Positions 13,201 through 25,500 of a stretch of DNA of 64,000 nucleotides are shown piece after piece (position 1 is the stretch's first letter; each line of letters starts with the position of its first letter). The stretch covers positions 55,012,078-55,076,077 of the forward strand of contig NC_091014.1 of assembly GCF_041296385.1 (NCBI RefSeq). The letters run 5' to 3'. The position numbers were made by a program, and so were the translations under genes. The notes beneath the pieces were generated by a model that saw only the letters and a program-made list of their open reading frames with translations, did no database searches and was not told the origin of the DNA. The DNA comes from Aphelocoma coerulescens (taxonomy: Eukaryota > Chordata > Aves > Passeriformes > Corvidae).

Positions 13201-16200
13201 CCCTGGGGACTATTCAGTTTTTCATCCCTCTGTTATGTCTGCCAACAAAATGGTATTTCTTTTTTTGTAATGCAAGCACCTGCCTAAAATGCAGTGAACC
13301 AAAACTTCCTTGCTTCATTTCCCAAGCTGTGACAAACAGCTCTGATGTACTTGGAGTTGGTCTCAACATGGAAAATGACTGGTACAGCTATACTGATACA
13401 GCTTTTACATACAGACAAACTCATCAAGAATACATATTCTGCTTCCAGAAGGCTGTTTCATGCTGACTGTGCCAGCTCATTTTGTATATAGCCAAGGCCC
13501 AAATCATATTGCTCTAGTGCTTTTCATGTCCAAATGTATTAGATATGATATCTGAGATTTGTTAGAGTGCTGAATACTGGCACTTCTGTGGCAGAATTTG
13601 GCAGCTGCACAGAATAATTTTGTTCCCCAACAGGAAGCAAAATGAGCAAGAGCACCTTGTTTAGCTGCTACTGAAGGGAAGAGAGGAGGAGAGAGAGTTT
13701 ATGGAAGCAGGAGGTAATTGCACACACCAGAACTGGGTCAGGATGTTAGAGCTATTATACCTCTTCTGTTATGGAAAGTGATCCTCAGCTATCACAACGG
13801 GTTAGGATATTGGTTTGAAGCCTCTTTTAAAAGCTTGTACTTCCGTAAGTACAATTCTTAAATCAAACTGGGCCATTGGCTTGGTGCTAATGTGGTGGAA
13901 ACATCGTTACCTATCACAAGTGACACTTCCTTCCTTCAACAGCTTAATTTCAGTGGCTGGTTTTCCATCTGAGCACTCACCAGCTCTGACCTGTTGTTCT
14001 CCTGTATGTAGATGAAGCTGCAGCCCAAGGTAGTGGGTGCCTATGGCAACTGCTAGGAACAGCTTTATCAATATAGTCTCAGTTTTGAGTTCAAGCTTAA
14101 GGTGAAAGGCTGTTAAATCCTCTCCAATTGTCAGCCTTTCCCCCGGGGTCTTTACTCACTTGCTGCTTTGGAATATCTGATGGGGCATCTCAGGCTCCAG
14201 GTGGATGTGTGTGCTGCCTTCCCTGGGGCCACAAGCTGGTGAGGGGGAACTGAACAGCAGTGGTGGCAGTCTGTGAGAACAGGAAGCATCCCCGTTGCTT
14301 TTTTCCTCCCTGTTTGTTTTCTTTGCCCAGTCCCTCCTGATGTGGGGAGTTTAGCAAGGAAGCCCTTCATCCTGAGATGTGAAGGGTGTGTGAGAGCTCC
14401 CATGGGGAGGCAGGACAGCAGGTCACCAGGCTTCCTGTTGGAGCTGGCTGCACAGAGGCACTGCTGCTCTCATTGGTGGTCTCTTGGCAGCAAGCAGCAG
14501 GGATCTCAGCAGAGAGTTAAGAGGGGGAAACCTATCCTCTCTAATCATTGTGGTCTGAGACTCCTTCACCTATCTTCCTCTTCTCCATTATGTGGGTAAA
14601 TGTGAATTTGGGGATATTGCCACAACTTGATTAGCAGCTCAGTTGCCCAGCATTGGTTAGGATATCTACCCAAAATTTCCTTTATTTAGTACCAATAGAC
14701 TTGAGATGCTCTTTCCATGAAGCAAATAAAAAATGTCATCCTGGAGGAAAATGGTTTGGTCACTTGTTTGTTTTCACTTGTACCATGATAGCACGAACCA
14801 CTACAGTCTCTCCAGTGCCCTGCTTGGTCAGTTCTGTTATAAAGACTCCCTGTCTGAAAGTTCAAATCTAAGAAGTCTTCCTGAAAAGTTCTAGTTTTTA
14901 ATTCATTTTCCTCCTAGTTACTGGCCATGAAGATAAACCCTCCAGTGTGTATATTATTTGGCTCTGTAACCTGTGAGGTGGTGGCAGTGGAAGTGTTAAG
15001 TTATTCAGGAGGTAGAAAGGAGCATGGTTTGTGTGTTTTTGAGTTGTTTGTTGCTTACATTCTTTGTTTGAAAAGCATATTTAATACAAATTCTTAAACT
15101 CAGGGACAGAGAGAGGTTCTAGAGAGGCTCAAATAAAGTTTTAACACCTTACTCTGTGAGTAAATAGCGGGGACAAAGCTCAGGAAGCTTCTGAGATCCT
15201 CCATATAAAATGGAGAAGACCAGGCTCAGTGTTCCTGGTGCTTTTGAAGAGTCCCTCTTGGCTTGAAAGCAATCAACCCAAAATTTGGGATGGGACCAAG
15301 CGAATGAGGGGAAACTGCTCTAAGCACTTTCCTTATGTTTAAAATTAGGTGGATTAGGATAAGTCTGCCAAATCTCTTGCATCCTGGCTCCTACAGCCTC
15401 TCTTTAGGCAAGCAGTGAAATGTTTCCATACTGTACTAGACAGGACTGAAGGGATATTCTATTACTGACCTAACTGCAATGTCCATAGAAAATAAGGAGC
15501 TTCATTTCAGAGAATGTGGTCTGGGCAAAAATGTCCAATGTATTCAGGAGGTGAGACGTATCTGTGAGGCAGCTGCACACAAAGGCGTGTGCTTCATGAA
15601 GCTGTGAAGAGTTTGGGCCAGTTCAGATGTGCTTATGGAAAGCCATTTAGCACTGCAGGAGGGGAGGAACTTGAGAAATCCTTTGCAGGATTGCATCCCA
15701 CACTAAAAACTCTCAGTACATTCAGAAGGTAAAAATGTGTTGAGAGAGTGAAGAGAGTTAAATTAAAACAATGTAAATTGTGATATTGAGAAGGAAAATA
15801 GAGAGCAGAATGTTTAGCTAAAAACTGAAGGAGGTGGTTACAGATTGAAGTTTAAACAGTTAAGGATGAGTTGGAAAAGCAAGATCCACTGAGACTAATC
15901 TAGTGATACATTTCCCCTGAATCTAGAACTGTCTTGGTCAGGCACTTGCTAGATCATCTGAAGCATGAAGAAGTGGTTCCTTGTTTTCTCAAGCCCAAAC
16001 TACATCCCTAAGAAGCTGCAGGAAAGATAGAATAAGTGGGATTAAAAAAAAAAGTAAAACATACACCACCAATTAGCTTAGCTGGTTATAAACCTCCTTT
16101 CTGATATTTCACTCTGAACCAAGTCTCTGTGCTTATGTTGGCCACATTCCCCCAAATCTCTCCTTTCCTTTGTTTAGCTGATTTCCTAGCATCAAACCCC

Positions 16201-17471
16201 TTAAATAATACAGGAAGCATGCTGTCTTGCAGTTGACATGAGTCTTGCAAATGGATCACTCTGGCTGTATATTTATTTCCCTTTTCCCCATGTCTGTTGC
16301 CTTTCTAATCTCTGAATACAAGGCACGGAATCCTTTCCTTACAGAGCCCTGAATACCTTCCATAAACATATCCAGCGAACTCCATGCCAGTGCGTGCCTT
16401 TCTCATCATCAATAACAAGAGACCATGTGGAAAAAAGTTGTAAGAGAAGAAATAGTTAAGGAGCGCACCTAATTCAGATACATGGGAAGACTTCCTGACA
16501 GTAAGCTCCTTAAGTCCTATGAACAACTTCTCAGGGGAAGTAACAAATACCTTGCTGATGAATAGTCCGCCAAAGCTCTGGGGTTGTAAGGCGTTGGCAG
16601 GAAATGGGTTTGGATGATGTAATACAAATTCCTTTCATGTTTGAGTCCTCTGATTGCAGCAGTTTCTCATCTCTGCTTAGGGTTAAAGAGAGGAGATGTG
16701 AGTCATCCTTGGGGAGAGTACCAGGAGACCACTTTTTCTCCTGTGATGACCATATGAGTGTTACTCCGTGTCTAGGAGATTCCCGAGCCCCTCAGTTCCT
16801 TTGGCAAGAGGGACAGCATCTTGTTTAGATTTTCCCTTCCAAATGATTATGCTGGAGTGTGGCATGTGTGTTAGAAGTAGTCTGCAAAAGGATCAGTTGT
16901 AGGACTAAACCCAAATGGTGCAGAGAAAACAGCCTGTTGATAGCTATGATATCCTATTGAGGGCATGAAAGCAGCTATTCCGGGTGAGAAAGAAGGTCTC
17001 TGCCTTTCAGTGTTCCGGCTTTTACAGTGTCTAATAGCAAGTACTTAAAGCAGAGGGAGCAGCGCCAAGATTTGGTGATACTTCCCTTCTGCTGTGCTCT
17101 TGAAGCAATCCTGTGGCTTTGGGATTTCCTGGCTATAGATTTTTATTCTTTTTTTAAAGTCACCTGGGATAGATTTTTTTTCCTTTATTGAATTTCTCTA
17201 AATGGTTTCTGAGCCTGTATAAACCTTTGGCATCCACAGCATCCTGTGGCAACAAGTCCCTGCTTTAGGTTTTACGGGGGAAAAGTTCTTCTGTGCATCA
17301 CTGACTTGAAACTGAGGTGGTTTTAAAGCTCTCAGGTGAGGGGGGACTTGGGGTCCTCAGCTTGCACAGCTGCACTGTGACTGCGTGGGTGAAGATTTTC
17401 TTCTTAACTGGAAGAAAAAAACCCATGAAACCAAAGCAAACAAAACAAAACTTCAACAGCTTATGTGAATT
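10221..17471 (+). other. RBFOX2: RBFOX2 intron, first segment
   Basis: This is ordinary intronic sequence. All open frames are short and match no protein I recognise. A CTCF-like motif occurs at 12513-12525. The stretch 15440-15960 is purine-rich on the + strand and could be an eroded repeat, but I cannot assign it. No RNA gene or exon was seen. Confidence 0.65.
12513..12525 (-). promoter_or_regulatory. candidate CTCF-type motif
   Basis: CACCCTCTAGTGG read on the minus strand is CCACTAGAGGGTG. It fits the CTCF core CCASYAGRKGGC at all positions but the last. A single short motif match in a 64-kb window is weak evidence. Confidence 0.25.
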
Positions 17472-17473
17472 TA

Positions 17474-17505
<32 letters not shown>
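17472..17505. repeat. (TA)n microsatellite followed by T16
   Basis: An alternating TA run at 17472-17490 passes directly into an uninterrupted T tract ending at 17505. The same composite occurs again near 32.3 kb. It sits only about 55 bp before a very GC-rich patch, giving an abrupt composition change. Confidence 0.9.
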
Positions 17506-17559
17506 AAATTCTTTAACCCCGTTTATAATACCTGTGCAGCTGTTATTTCTAGGTACCCG

Positions 17560-18070
17560 TAAGTGCCGCAGCGTGTTGCTGACGGACAGCCCGTGATCTT
17601 GGGATCCTCGGCTCCGGCCGCCGTGCCGTGGCCGTGCCGTGCCGTGGCCGTGGCCGTGGCCGTGCCGTGCCGTGCCGTGCCGTGCCGTGCCGTGCCGTGC
17701 CGTGCCGTGCCGTGCCGTGCCGTGCCGTGCCGTGCCGTGCCGTGCCCCGCGGGGCCGGGGCGCGCTGGCGCTGGGCTGCCGGGAGAGGGCAGCCGGCGCA
17801 CGGCCAGCGCTCCCCGCCCCGCCCGCGTCCCGGGCCCGCCGCCTCGGGCTGCCCCGCACAGCGTCACAGCCCGCGGCACGGAGACAGGGGGCTCGGCCTC
17901 TGGCGTCCCGCAGGCGATTGGGGTGACTCCTCATAGGTGTTTCTGGAACGGCCCTTCTGGGCAAGCGAAGTTGTGTTTAGAGGGATGGGGAGAGAGCAGC
18001 CCCTTCACGCGACCTGTGCTGGCATTTGGTTCGTCGAAGAGTCACGGCGGAAAAGGTTTCCGCAAAACTC
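17560..18070. promoter_or_regulatory. GC-rich, CpG-dense patch (CpG-island-like)
   Basis: Base composition changes sharply from T-rich intron to CpG-dense sequence containing CCGCCCC, GCCGCCTCGGG and many CGs, and then fades by about 18.07 kb. About 130 bp of it is the CGTGC array described separately, so much of the CpG count is repeat-driven. I find no convincing first exon with a good donor here. It could be an intragenic promoter for a non-coding transcript or simply a methylated GC-rich minisatellite region. Open frames up to 199 codons across it are produced by the repeat and the low stop density. Confidence 0.45.
17620..17748. repeat. CGTGC pentanucleotide array with GGCCGT variants
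   Basis: From 17661 to 17745 the sequence is 17 perfect CGTGC units. The preceding 40 bp is an irregular mix of the same pentamer and a six-base GGCCGT variant. Because 5 is not a multiple of 3, every frame reads as a repeating five-residue peptide (for example CRAVP), which explains the overlapping open frames on both strands. Every unit carries a CpG. Confidence 0.97.
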
Positions 18071-18479
18071 TTCGGTCTGTGAGCAGAGGGAGCATCCAGG
18101 AGGCATCCTGGAGGAGGAGTGCTCATAACAGACTTGCTTTCAGAGGGGCAGGCACTCTCTAGGCTTTCCTGGCTTGAGCAGGCTCCTGGCCCGAGCTGGT
18201 TTCATGCAGAGGCTGGTGTGCTGCACAGTACTGCTGCTGCTCAGAGGGCACTGTGAGAGATGGTCTCCTCCTCGGCACACAGAGCCTGTGCTGCAGTAGT
18301 GGGTTTTCTCCGGTGTGCATTCTGCACATCATGAAATCTCACTGCTTTCAAGTGAATGAAGGGAGTGTGTGTGAATAAATACTATTCTTGCATCTTAATT
18401 TTTTTAAAAGGCAGCTAGAGATACCAAGAAATTCAGTTGGTCAGTGTAGTTACAGAACATGGAAAGATGCTGAAAAAGA

Positions 18480-19540
18480 TCAGATGCTTATGGTCAGATC
18501 TTTACTAAAGGAAATTAAGCCAACAGCAGACATACATTGCTAATTTTTAAGGGCTAATCATGTCAGATCAATTTAGTTTTTTCGTTTGACATGGCAGCAG
18601 GCCTGGCAGACAGAGAAGGCTACTGGCTTTGGACATAGTGCCACATGACCTTTACATAAACTAGACAAATGAAAGGTGAAATTAAGAAGGGGCTGAATGC
18701 CTCATTAGAAAGCTGTATGTGGAGCAATTATATCATGCTTTTCTGTGTGTGTGTGTCTGATCTGGAGTCTTAACGTGGTCTGGCTTGGCTGCTCTGCTGT
18801 TCTCTACTGCTCATCAAAATTGAGGGTAATAAAACAGTGAGTGAACATATGTATGTTCAGGGGCTGGCAGCCTTTGGAAGATAAGATTAGAAGTTGGAAA
18901 GATCACAGTAAATTGCAGAAATGCCCTGAAATCCAACAATGTGAAATTCAACAAAACCAAGCTGTATTAACCAAAGGAACTGTATATGCAATATAAAATG
19001 GAGACTAACTGGCTAAGCAGTAATATCCAAGGAAAGATCTGGAGTAATAGGAGATAACAGACTAAGTATTTAGCTGGTTTTTGTGATCTTAAAAACCTGG
19101 AATGCATTTCCAGGTATGACAAATAATTGCGGAAGACAGTTATTCTTTACAGCTTGGTACAGCAAGTGGAGCACTGTACCTGCTTTTAGGCACTTCAGCA
19201 AGTGCACAGGTGAAATCTGGAAAAAGTCCAGGGAAGAACAAGAAAAGGAGGCTCAGAGAGCCTGACATAGTAGGAAAATACCAAGCTCGTTTCTTCTTTT
19301 AAAAAAGCAAGGGTAGAAAGTATGGAGGATGGGCATTGATTATTTACTGTGTCCATTGAAGACAGCTTAATTGGTATCAAGAAAGGCTTAAATTGGATAT
19401 TATGGAGTAAACCAACATTTTCTGATTCAATGTAGTGAAGCAGTGGAAGGGTAATTTAGGGGATCAAGAGTTCCAATTTCTAGTAGTCTGTAATAACAAG
19501 TTAGACAATTCCTGATGGATGTTTGCCTAAACATGCTCTG
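18480..19540 (+). mobile_element. ancient CR1 LINE fragment (RT to C-terminus), + strand
   Basis: The nucleotide pattern follows the old amniote CR1 family that is abundant in turtles and crocodilians. The region around 18600-18720 contains ...TAGTGCCACATGACC..., matching the RT block normally reading FDTVPHD. 18930-19040 follows the block around MKFN...KC...L. 19200-19270 follows the VQRRAT..., GLENL region, and 19380-19520 the FRLDIR..., HWN.LP, FK. C-terminal part. The core catalytic region is shortened and there are many stops and shifts, so it is a dead copy. Both ends are approximate. It lies in the same orientation as RBFOX2. Confidence 0.75.
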
Positions 19541-22500
19541 TGCGGTCTCTGAGCATGGAGGACCTCTTGTTTCCCCTGCCCTGTATTTGTGTTTTGTGAC
19601 AGTCAAAAGCCGGTTGTTACCACTGTCATTATTCCACAGCCATATGACTGCTCTTTCTCTGTTCATTTTTTTTTTTTCTTTTTTTTGGTGTGTGTCTAAA
19701 TTGTAAGATAGGAGATTCCTCTGCTCCTATATGATCTTAAAAGTGCCTGAGATCCTTTCTTTGTGACAGCTGCCACATCTCTGTTTTTTCCTGAGCTTGC
19801 TTGTTACTCAAAGGGTACAGGGTATTCAGCATCTCTGAGTCAGTCCTTTGCTTTGTCTCACAGTAATACCTACTATGTATGAACCGTGGATTGGTTTGAT
19901 GTTTTGATTTCCCTTTAAGCTCTCTGGCCAGATTTCCATTACAAATGTGTTTAGAAGAGAGATTATTATTATTATTTTCTTTAATTAACATAAACAAACC
20001 CATCCTTGCTACCCTACCTGCAACTCCCTTCACATGAAGAAAGGACTGAGAGGATTCAGGAGGAGCGTTTCCTCAGGCTGGGCAGGGAACGTGCTTCTGC
20101 CTGCCTGCGGCTGGGATCTGCTGTGGGAGGGCAGCCTGTGTGCCTTACCCCAAGTACAGCAACTGCTTCTCCGCCCCGCCCGCGCCGGCCGCTTCAGCGG
20201 GACCCCGAGTAAATGAATGGGATCGCTTTCTGTTCTGCTGACTTTTCCTGCATGGTGAGTGAGCAGCTCTGCACTGGCTGGGGAAGGATGCTGCGTGCAG
20301 GCAGCCTACCTCAGCAAGCTACACAGATGCTCCCGAGAATAGCTGGTGCATGGAAGATGGTTTCATTCTTCTTAGTATTAAGGGAGAGGTATTTCCAGCA
20401 GTAGCATAATGTTGCTCAGAGCAGGCATTTGCCAGATGGTTTCAGCTCCCCCGAGGTTTTGGGATGTGAAAGGGAAAGGGCCAGGAACACACTTTTGATT
20501 CATTCCATTAGTAGATTAATCGGCACTGTCCTGGCTTAATAAGTCTCTTAGATTTCCCAGTGGAAATGGCACATGTAATTCTGCCCAGGTCACGCTCTGC
20601 ACACCTGTGTTGAAGCTTTCACAGCAAGACACTGTGCTGCTGCAGGCAACATCTGCAAAGCAAGACTTGGGGGGGTGGGAGGCAGGTTTTTTTGGTGGAG
20701 GGAGAGGTGAGAAAAATCTTTTTAGTAGGAACTGTTAAATAATGCTTGTGGGAGCAAAATAGGTTGTGAGAATCGGCTTGAATTCTGCATTTTGGTGGGG
20801 ACATTTTTAAAAAATCTTGCAATGGTAATTCAATGTTATGAGGCTTTCCCCCCTCCTTCCATTCTGTATTAATTGCCAGCTAGATTACGTTTTCCAGGAA
20901 GTCTGTGATTAGAGGACAAGGGTGCTCTTCCTGATAAAGGTCAGAGGCTGCTGTCTCCAGAGGCTGCCCAGAAAATGATGAGAACTGTCTCATGGATTTT
21001 AACTGAAAACCTTGATGCTCTGCTGCTATTTACTTGGGGGTGAGGGCAGGCAGCCCCCCATGATCTGTCTCTTCCCACCTCTGTTTCCAAAGGCCAGCCA
21101 ATTGTTGGGGAGTGGATTTAGTTGCTGCTGCTGCCCACCCAAGAGGTTTGTACCTCATGGCTGTTCCAGGAGGAATCTGTGTTTTTAACTCCTGGTGCCT
21201 GTGGATTTCAACCAGCTGCACTCGGGTGTCACAGCAGTACCAAGCTGGCTTGCTGCCAGGCCTAATAAAGGTTTAGCAATAGGATTGCATCTAATGAGAC
21301 CCATTGAAATTCCTTTGTAGCTGGATTTTGTTGAGGAAAGACTTCAGGTACTACCAGCAAACAGATCTTCACCTTTTCTGGTCCATTGTTCACCTGGAGA
21401 GTGTGGGCTACCCTTTCTTATAGGTCAGGAGGACAGCAGTAGCTAACACTGACAACAGTTTGATCATCATCTTTATTTCTAGGGCACCTGTCACCCTGGC
21501 TCCTTGCCATGGTCTCTCCAAGCTGAAACAGTGCTGCTCATTTCCAAGTGCTTGGAGAACAACATCTTGTTTTCCAACCATTTATGGCAGCTAGCTCCGA
21601 TCCTTTGCAGGGTCTGGAGTAAGACTGACAGGGGCCAAAGGAGTAAATGTCATGAGACTTGAGCTTTCTGTTGAAAGCTGAGATACAGATATTTCACATC
21701 CCGTGGTATATGTAGCTGGATTTAGGCTCCTTGGTATTTCCAGCAGAATGGCATTTCAGAACTGGGAGCTGAACTCTGACAGCAGCATTGTCCCCAGTTG
21801 TTGTCAGCTTCACCCCAGACAGAGAACTGCTGTTTTTCTTGAGCAGCTGCTGCTGTGGAGCAGAGTACGGGAAAAGTGATCATCTCTGAAATAATTTGAA
21901 ATAGACAGATAGAGCCAGCCATCTGAATTTCACTCAAGAATTAATCTAATCACTGTGTAATATGTTCTTACTGGTTTAGCCTACCTAAAGGGCAAAGTTA
22001 ACTACATTAAACACAATTTGGAGCATTTGATTTCCTTCAGACTTAGATTTTGGATACAGCTGACTATCTGTGTATGAATTTCAAGGTTTCTGGGCGTCTC
22101 TAATCCAGTTTGTAGTGACATTAGCATTAGATAACCATACCAAGGCCTTTATCTGAAAGGAAACCTGCATTCTTCAGGTTGCACAAGGATGAAAAAAGAC
22201 TTTTCTGGTCACTGTTGCTTTCTGGAAATTTGGGAACAGGGAACAATTTAATATATTGTTGCTTTGTTATCAAGTGAGTAGCATCTCTAGCAGTTCCAAT
22301 ACTTATCAGATGGTGTGGTTACACTTCAGAGCTTAAATTTGGATTAAGATCAAATGAGACTATTGCATAGGACCTAGGACACAATAATGCATGTGTTGAC
22401 TAGCCATAGTTACTTCAAACCATTCATCTCATCTAAACCAAGTATGAGTTGCTACTCATTCAGTTTGTCTGTCTTAGAAGGGGATTGGAAGCGTAAGGAG

Positions 22501-25500
22501 GTTACGCAATCAGTCTCTAATGGAAGAGTCTAATTTTGCCAGGATTTGATCAGAAAATGCAACATAATGGAATTCACAGTACTGTTTGTTTGAGTGTGAG
22601 GTTTTTATGTTTGTTTTGTTTTTTTTTTGTCCTGGCTGTGTGTCGGAGAAAGAAGGGAAGGTGGAACAGCCTTAATGTGAGCTCAGCTGAAGGTGTTTGA
22701 AGGTCACAGTATGTGACCCCACAGACTGCAGTGATGTTGAAGATCAAGTGTATAGCTGGTCTGCTTCTATGAGGGCCCAAATCCTCCTGATTCAAATACA
22801 TCCATTGACACAAGTGCCAGTTTGTAGGGCCATCCTATGTTGCAAACTGAGGGTGTTTTCAGTACTCACTGTACGTGAGCTCTGTTAAAAGATATATGTA
22901 GGTATCTATCCATATGCCTCTTGGAAGTCCCGTATTAGGTATATGCACTAAAAATACTTTGAAGAATGGATTCTCTTCTGTTTATAAAGTGGGAGACCAG
23001 TAGTGCAGTTAGTCTTTACGGACACACACTTTTCTAAATTGTCTTATGCTCATAATTCCCGAGGGACCAGTCAGATGGAGGGAGATGTTTGCTGCAGCCA
23101 TGAGAGTAATCCAGCTAGATGGTGGTGGCACAGGTATGGTTAAGGACTGCTTTGCTCAGAATGAGATCAGAAACAGAATTGCATTTCTGACAACTGACCT
23201 TTGCTGATCATTGTGAATTGAAGTTGGGGATATTATATTCTATAACTAAAATTTTCCAGTAGCATTTCTGTCATCTTGAAATCTTCTTCTGTTTTATATC
23301 TATTTATACCTCTTTTCTAATGCTTTATTAATGCCTTTTACATTTGAACAGTCTGCTGTTCCTTTATGTGGCTTGACAACTGTCAATACCCCTGTTGAAG
23401 TATTTTGCTTTTAGTTCTGCTAATGGCAGATTTTGCCTGGGTTTTCTTGCTCACGTTATGTAATGGAAGTATCTGCAGTCCCTGACACGTGTGTTTGGTC
23501 TCTTTCCACCCACCTGTACTTATCACAGGTTGATGCTGTGTTCCACCAAAGTCTTTTATCAATTCAGTTTTGTTGTTTCTCAGGAGATGTCATTCAGTGT
23601 TTGTTGGTGTTACTTCTTCATTAGCTGCAGTCATTCCTTTCTTCTTTGCTGATTATATCCTTGTGCCATTTCCCACGCTGAAGCCGTATTTCAGGCATTT
23701 AGCTATTTTGTCTTCATTAGGTATATAAGGCTGCTAGGTAAAGTCATGGATTATTTTTCTTCTCGGAGGGTCAACTGAAAGAATGTTATTTGAATAAAAG
23801 AAGAAATAAAGCAGCTGTGACAATAAGGATAAAAAAATGGGCAGTATGTAGTATTTTCTAGCTGATTTCTTCCCTCTCATGGGTGTATTTACAGTTTACT
23901 TTGGGGGTTTATTAGTCTTTGAGTCTAAGTTTAAGAGAATGCATTTTATACTCTTGAAAAAGGACATTAAAACCCAGTTTCCCACCCAACCGATAAAAGA
24001 TAGAATTTTATTCCTCTCTCTAGCAACTTTACTATCCCAGGATTTGTAAACTGCTTTCTAAGCCATAGTAAATTAGATCCCAGCAGTACAGGGCCTCTGT
24101 AGATAAATATAGGAGCCATTATACCTTGATATAGTTGTATTGCCTAGGAAAATACTACTGTTATTGAAAAGGAATTTGCTCAGGGCAAGAAGGTATCCAT
24201 TACTTCCTGAATAACTCACTAACATTGTTAACCTTCCTTTGCACAAACAAGCCAGGAGGAGTCCCTTTCTGCAGGATGGTATTACTCTCCATCTGTATTC
24301 CCCTTTATCATCAACAGACCTAAACCAAAGTTTCAGCATATTGATAAATGCCTCTGTGGTTCAGGGAAGAGAGCTATGCCCTGTCTTCCCCTTTCCCTAC
24401 TGTTGCAATACTTCTATCTTCATACTCTTTCTTAATTTGCTAGGATGTTGCTGTGCTGATGAATCGCTGATGCAGTACAGCCACTTGACATGGTAAACAC
24501 AGAGACAAAAAAAGTGGTGTAATGATGCTGCAGTTTGATTGATGAGGTTTTGGAAGCAGTTTCCCTTGTGCTACCTGAAATCTCACACCTTGAATTGGTT
24601 GCCATCAGCTCATCCTTTGATATAGCTTCTCCTGTGGACTATGAAGAGATGAGTTGTTGATATAGGAGCTGAGTTGATTTTTTTTTTTTTTAATTTATGA
24701 CTTCCTCTTCAGAATCCACAGCCAAAGAAATACCTTGTTTAGCACTGACAAATTAGTCTAGGGCACAGAGAATCTTTCTGCCCTTTATCGGTTCAACTGG
24801 ATATTGTACTCCCGATTTGACACTAAAAACAGACTTTTGTTGGAATTTGATGCTGTGTAACAGCTTTCTGCTACCTCATAGAAAAACTGAAGGGAGATCA
24901 ACCTTTTTTCCCTTTATGAAGATATTAAGGCACTTATTAGTTAACCAAACTTTAAAAAATATATATTTGAATACCAGGGTTGGAGCTTACTCTGTTTCCC
25001 TCTTACCAGTATCTGACTATATTTGCTATATGCCAGTTCAGTGTAGACTTCAGACTAGATCCATGGGTGACAGAATGCAGAAGATATAGCTTGAAAATCA
25101 AGCCTGGTGCGGCAACACAGGAGCAGAGAAGCTTTTTCTTCTGTAGATGTTCAGCTTGCTAGATTCTCTGCAGAAGGTATTGGAGGATTGCAGACTTTAC
25201 TCCTGGTCCACCGTAGTAAGGCTGACAGGTATAATTCATGGAAATTCCCACTTGGCTGCCCAAACTCGTGTTTGCTATATCCTGGGAGTGGCTGCATAGT
25301 CACTCCGTTTCTGCAGATGAATGCCCAAACTGGAGCTGTGAGAATTCCTTACATCTGAATGCTTGCATGGTCTTCAGTGTTTAACTTTGAATTCTCTGGC
25401 TTCACAATTTAGTTTTGTTCATATGTGGGTGTTCTTGGTTTTAATTTAAAAGTGTATTTTTGGGAACATGTTTTCAGCAAAGTACCTTTCCTAGTTGCTG

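Noticed and set aside
17461..18162. Overlapping open frames of 95-199 codons on both strands with CRAVP or HGTAR peptide repeats
   Set aside because: They are translations of the CGTGC array and its GC-rich flanks. A 5-bp repeat is open in several frames at once and no conserved domain is present.
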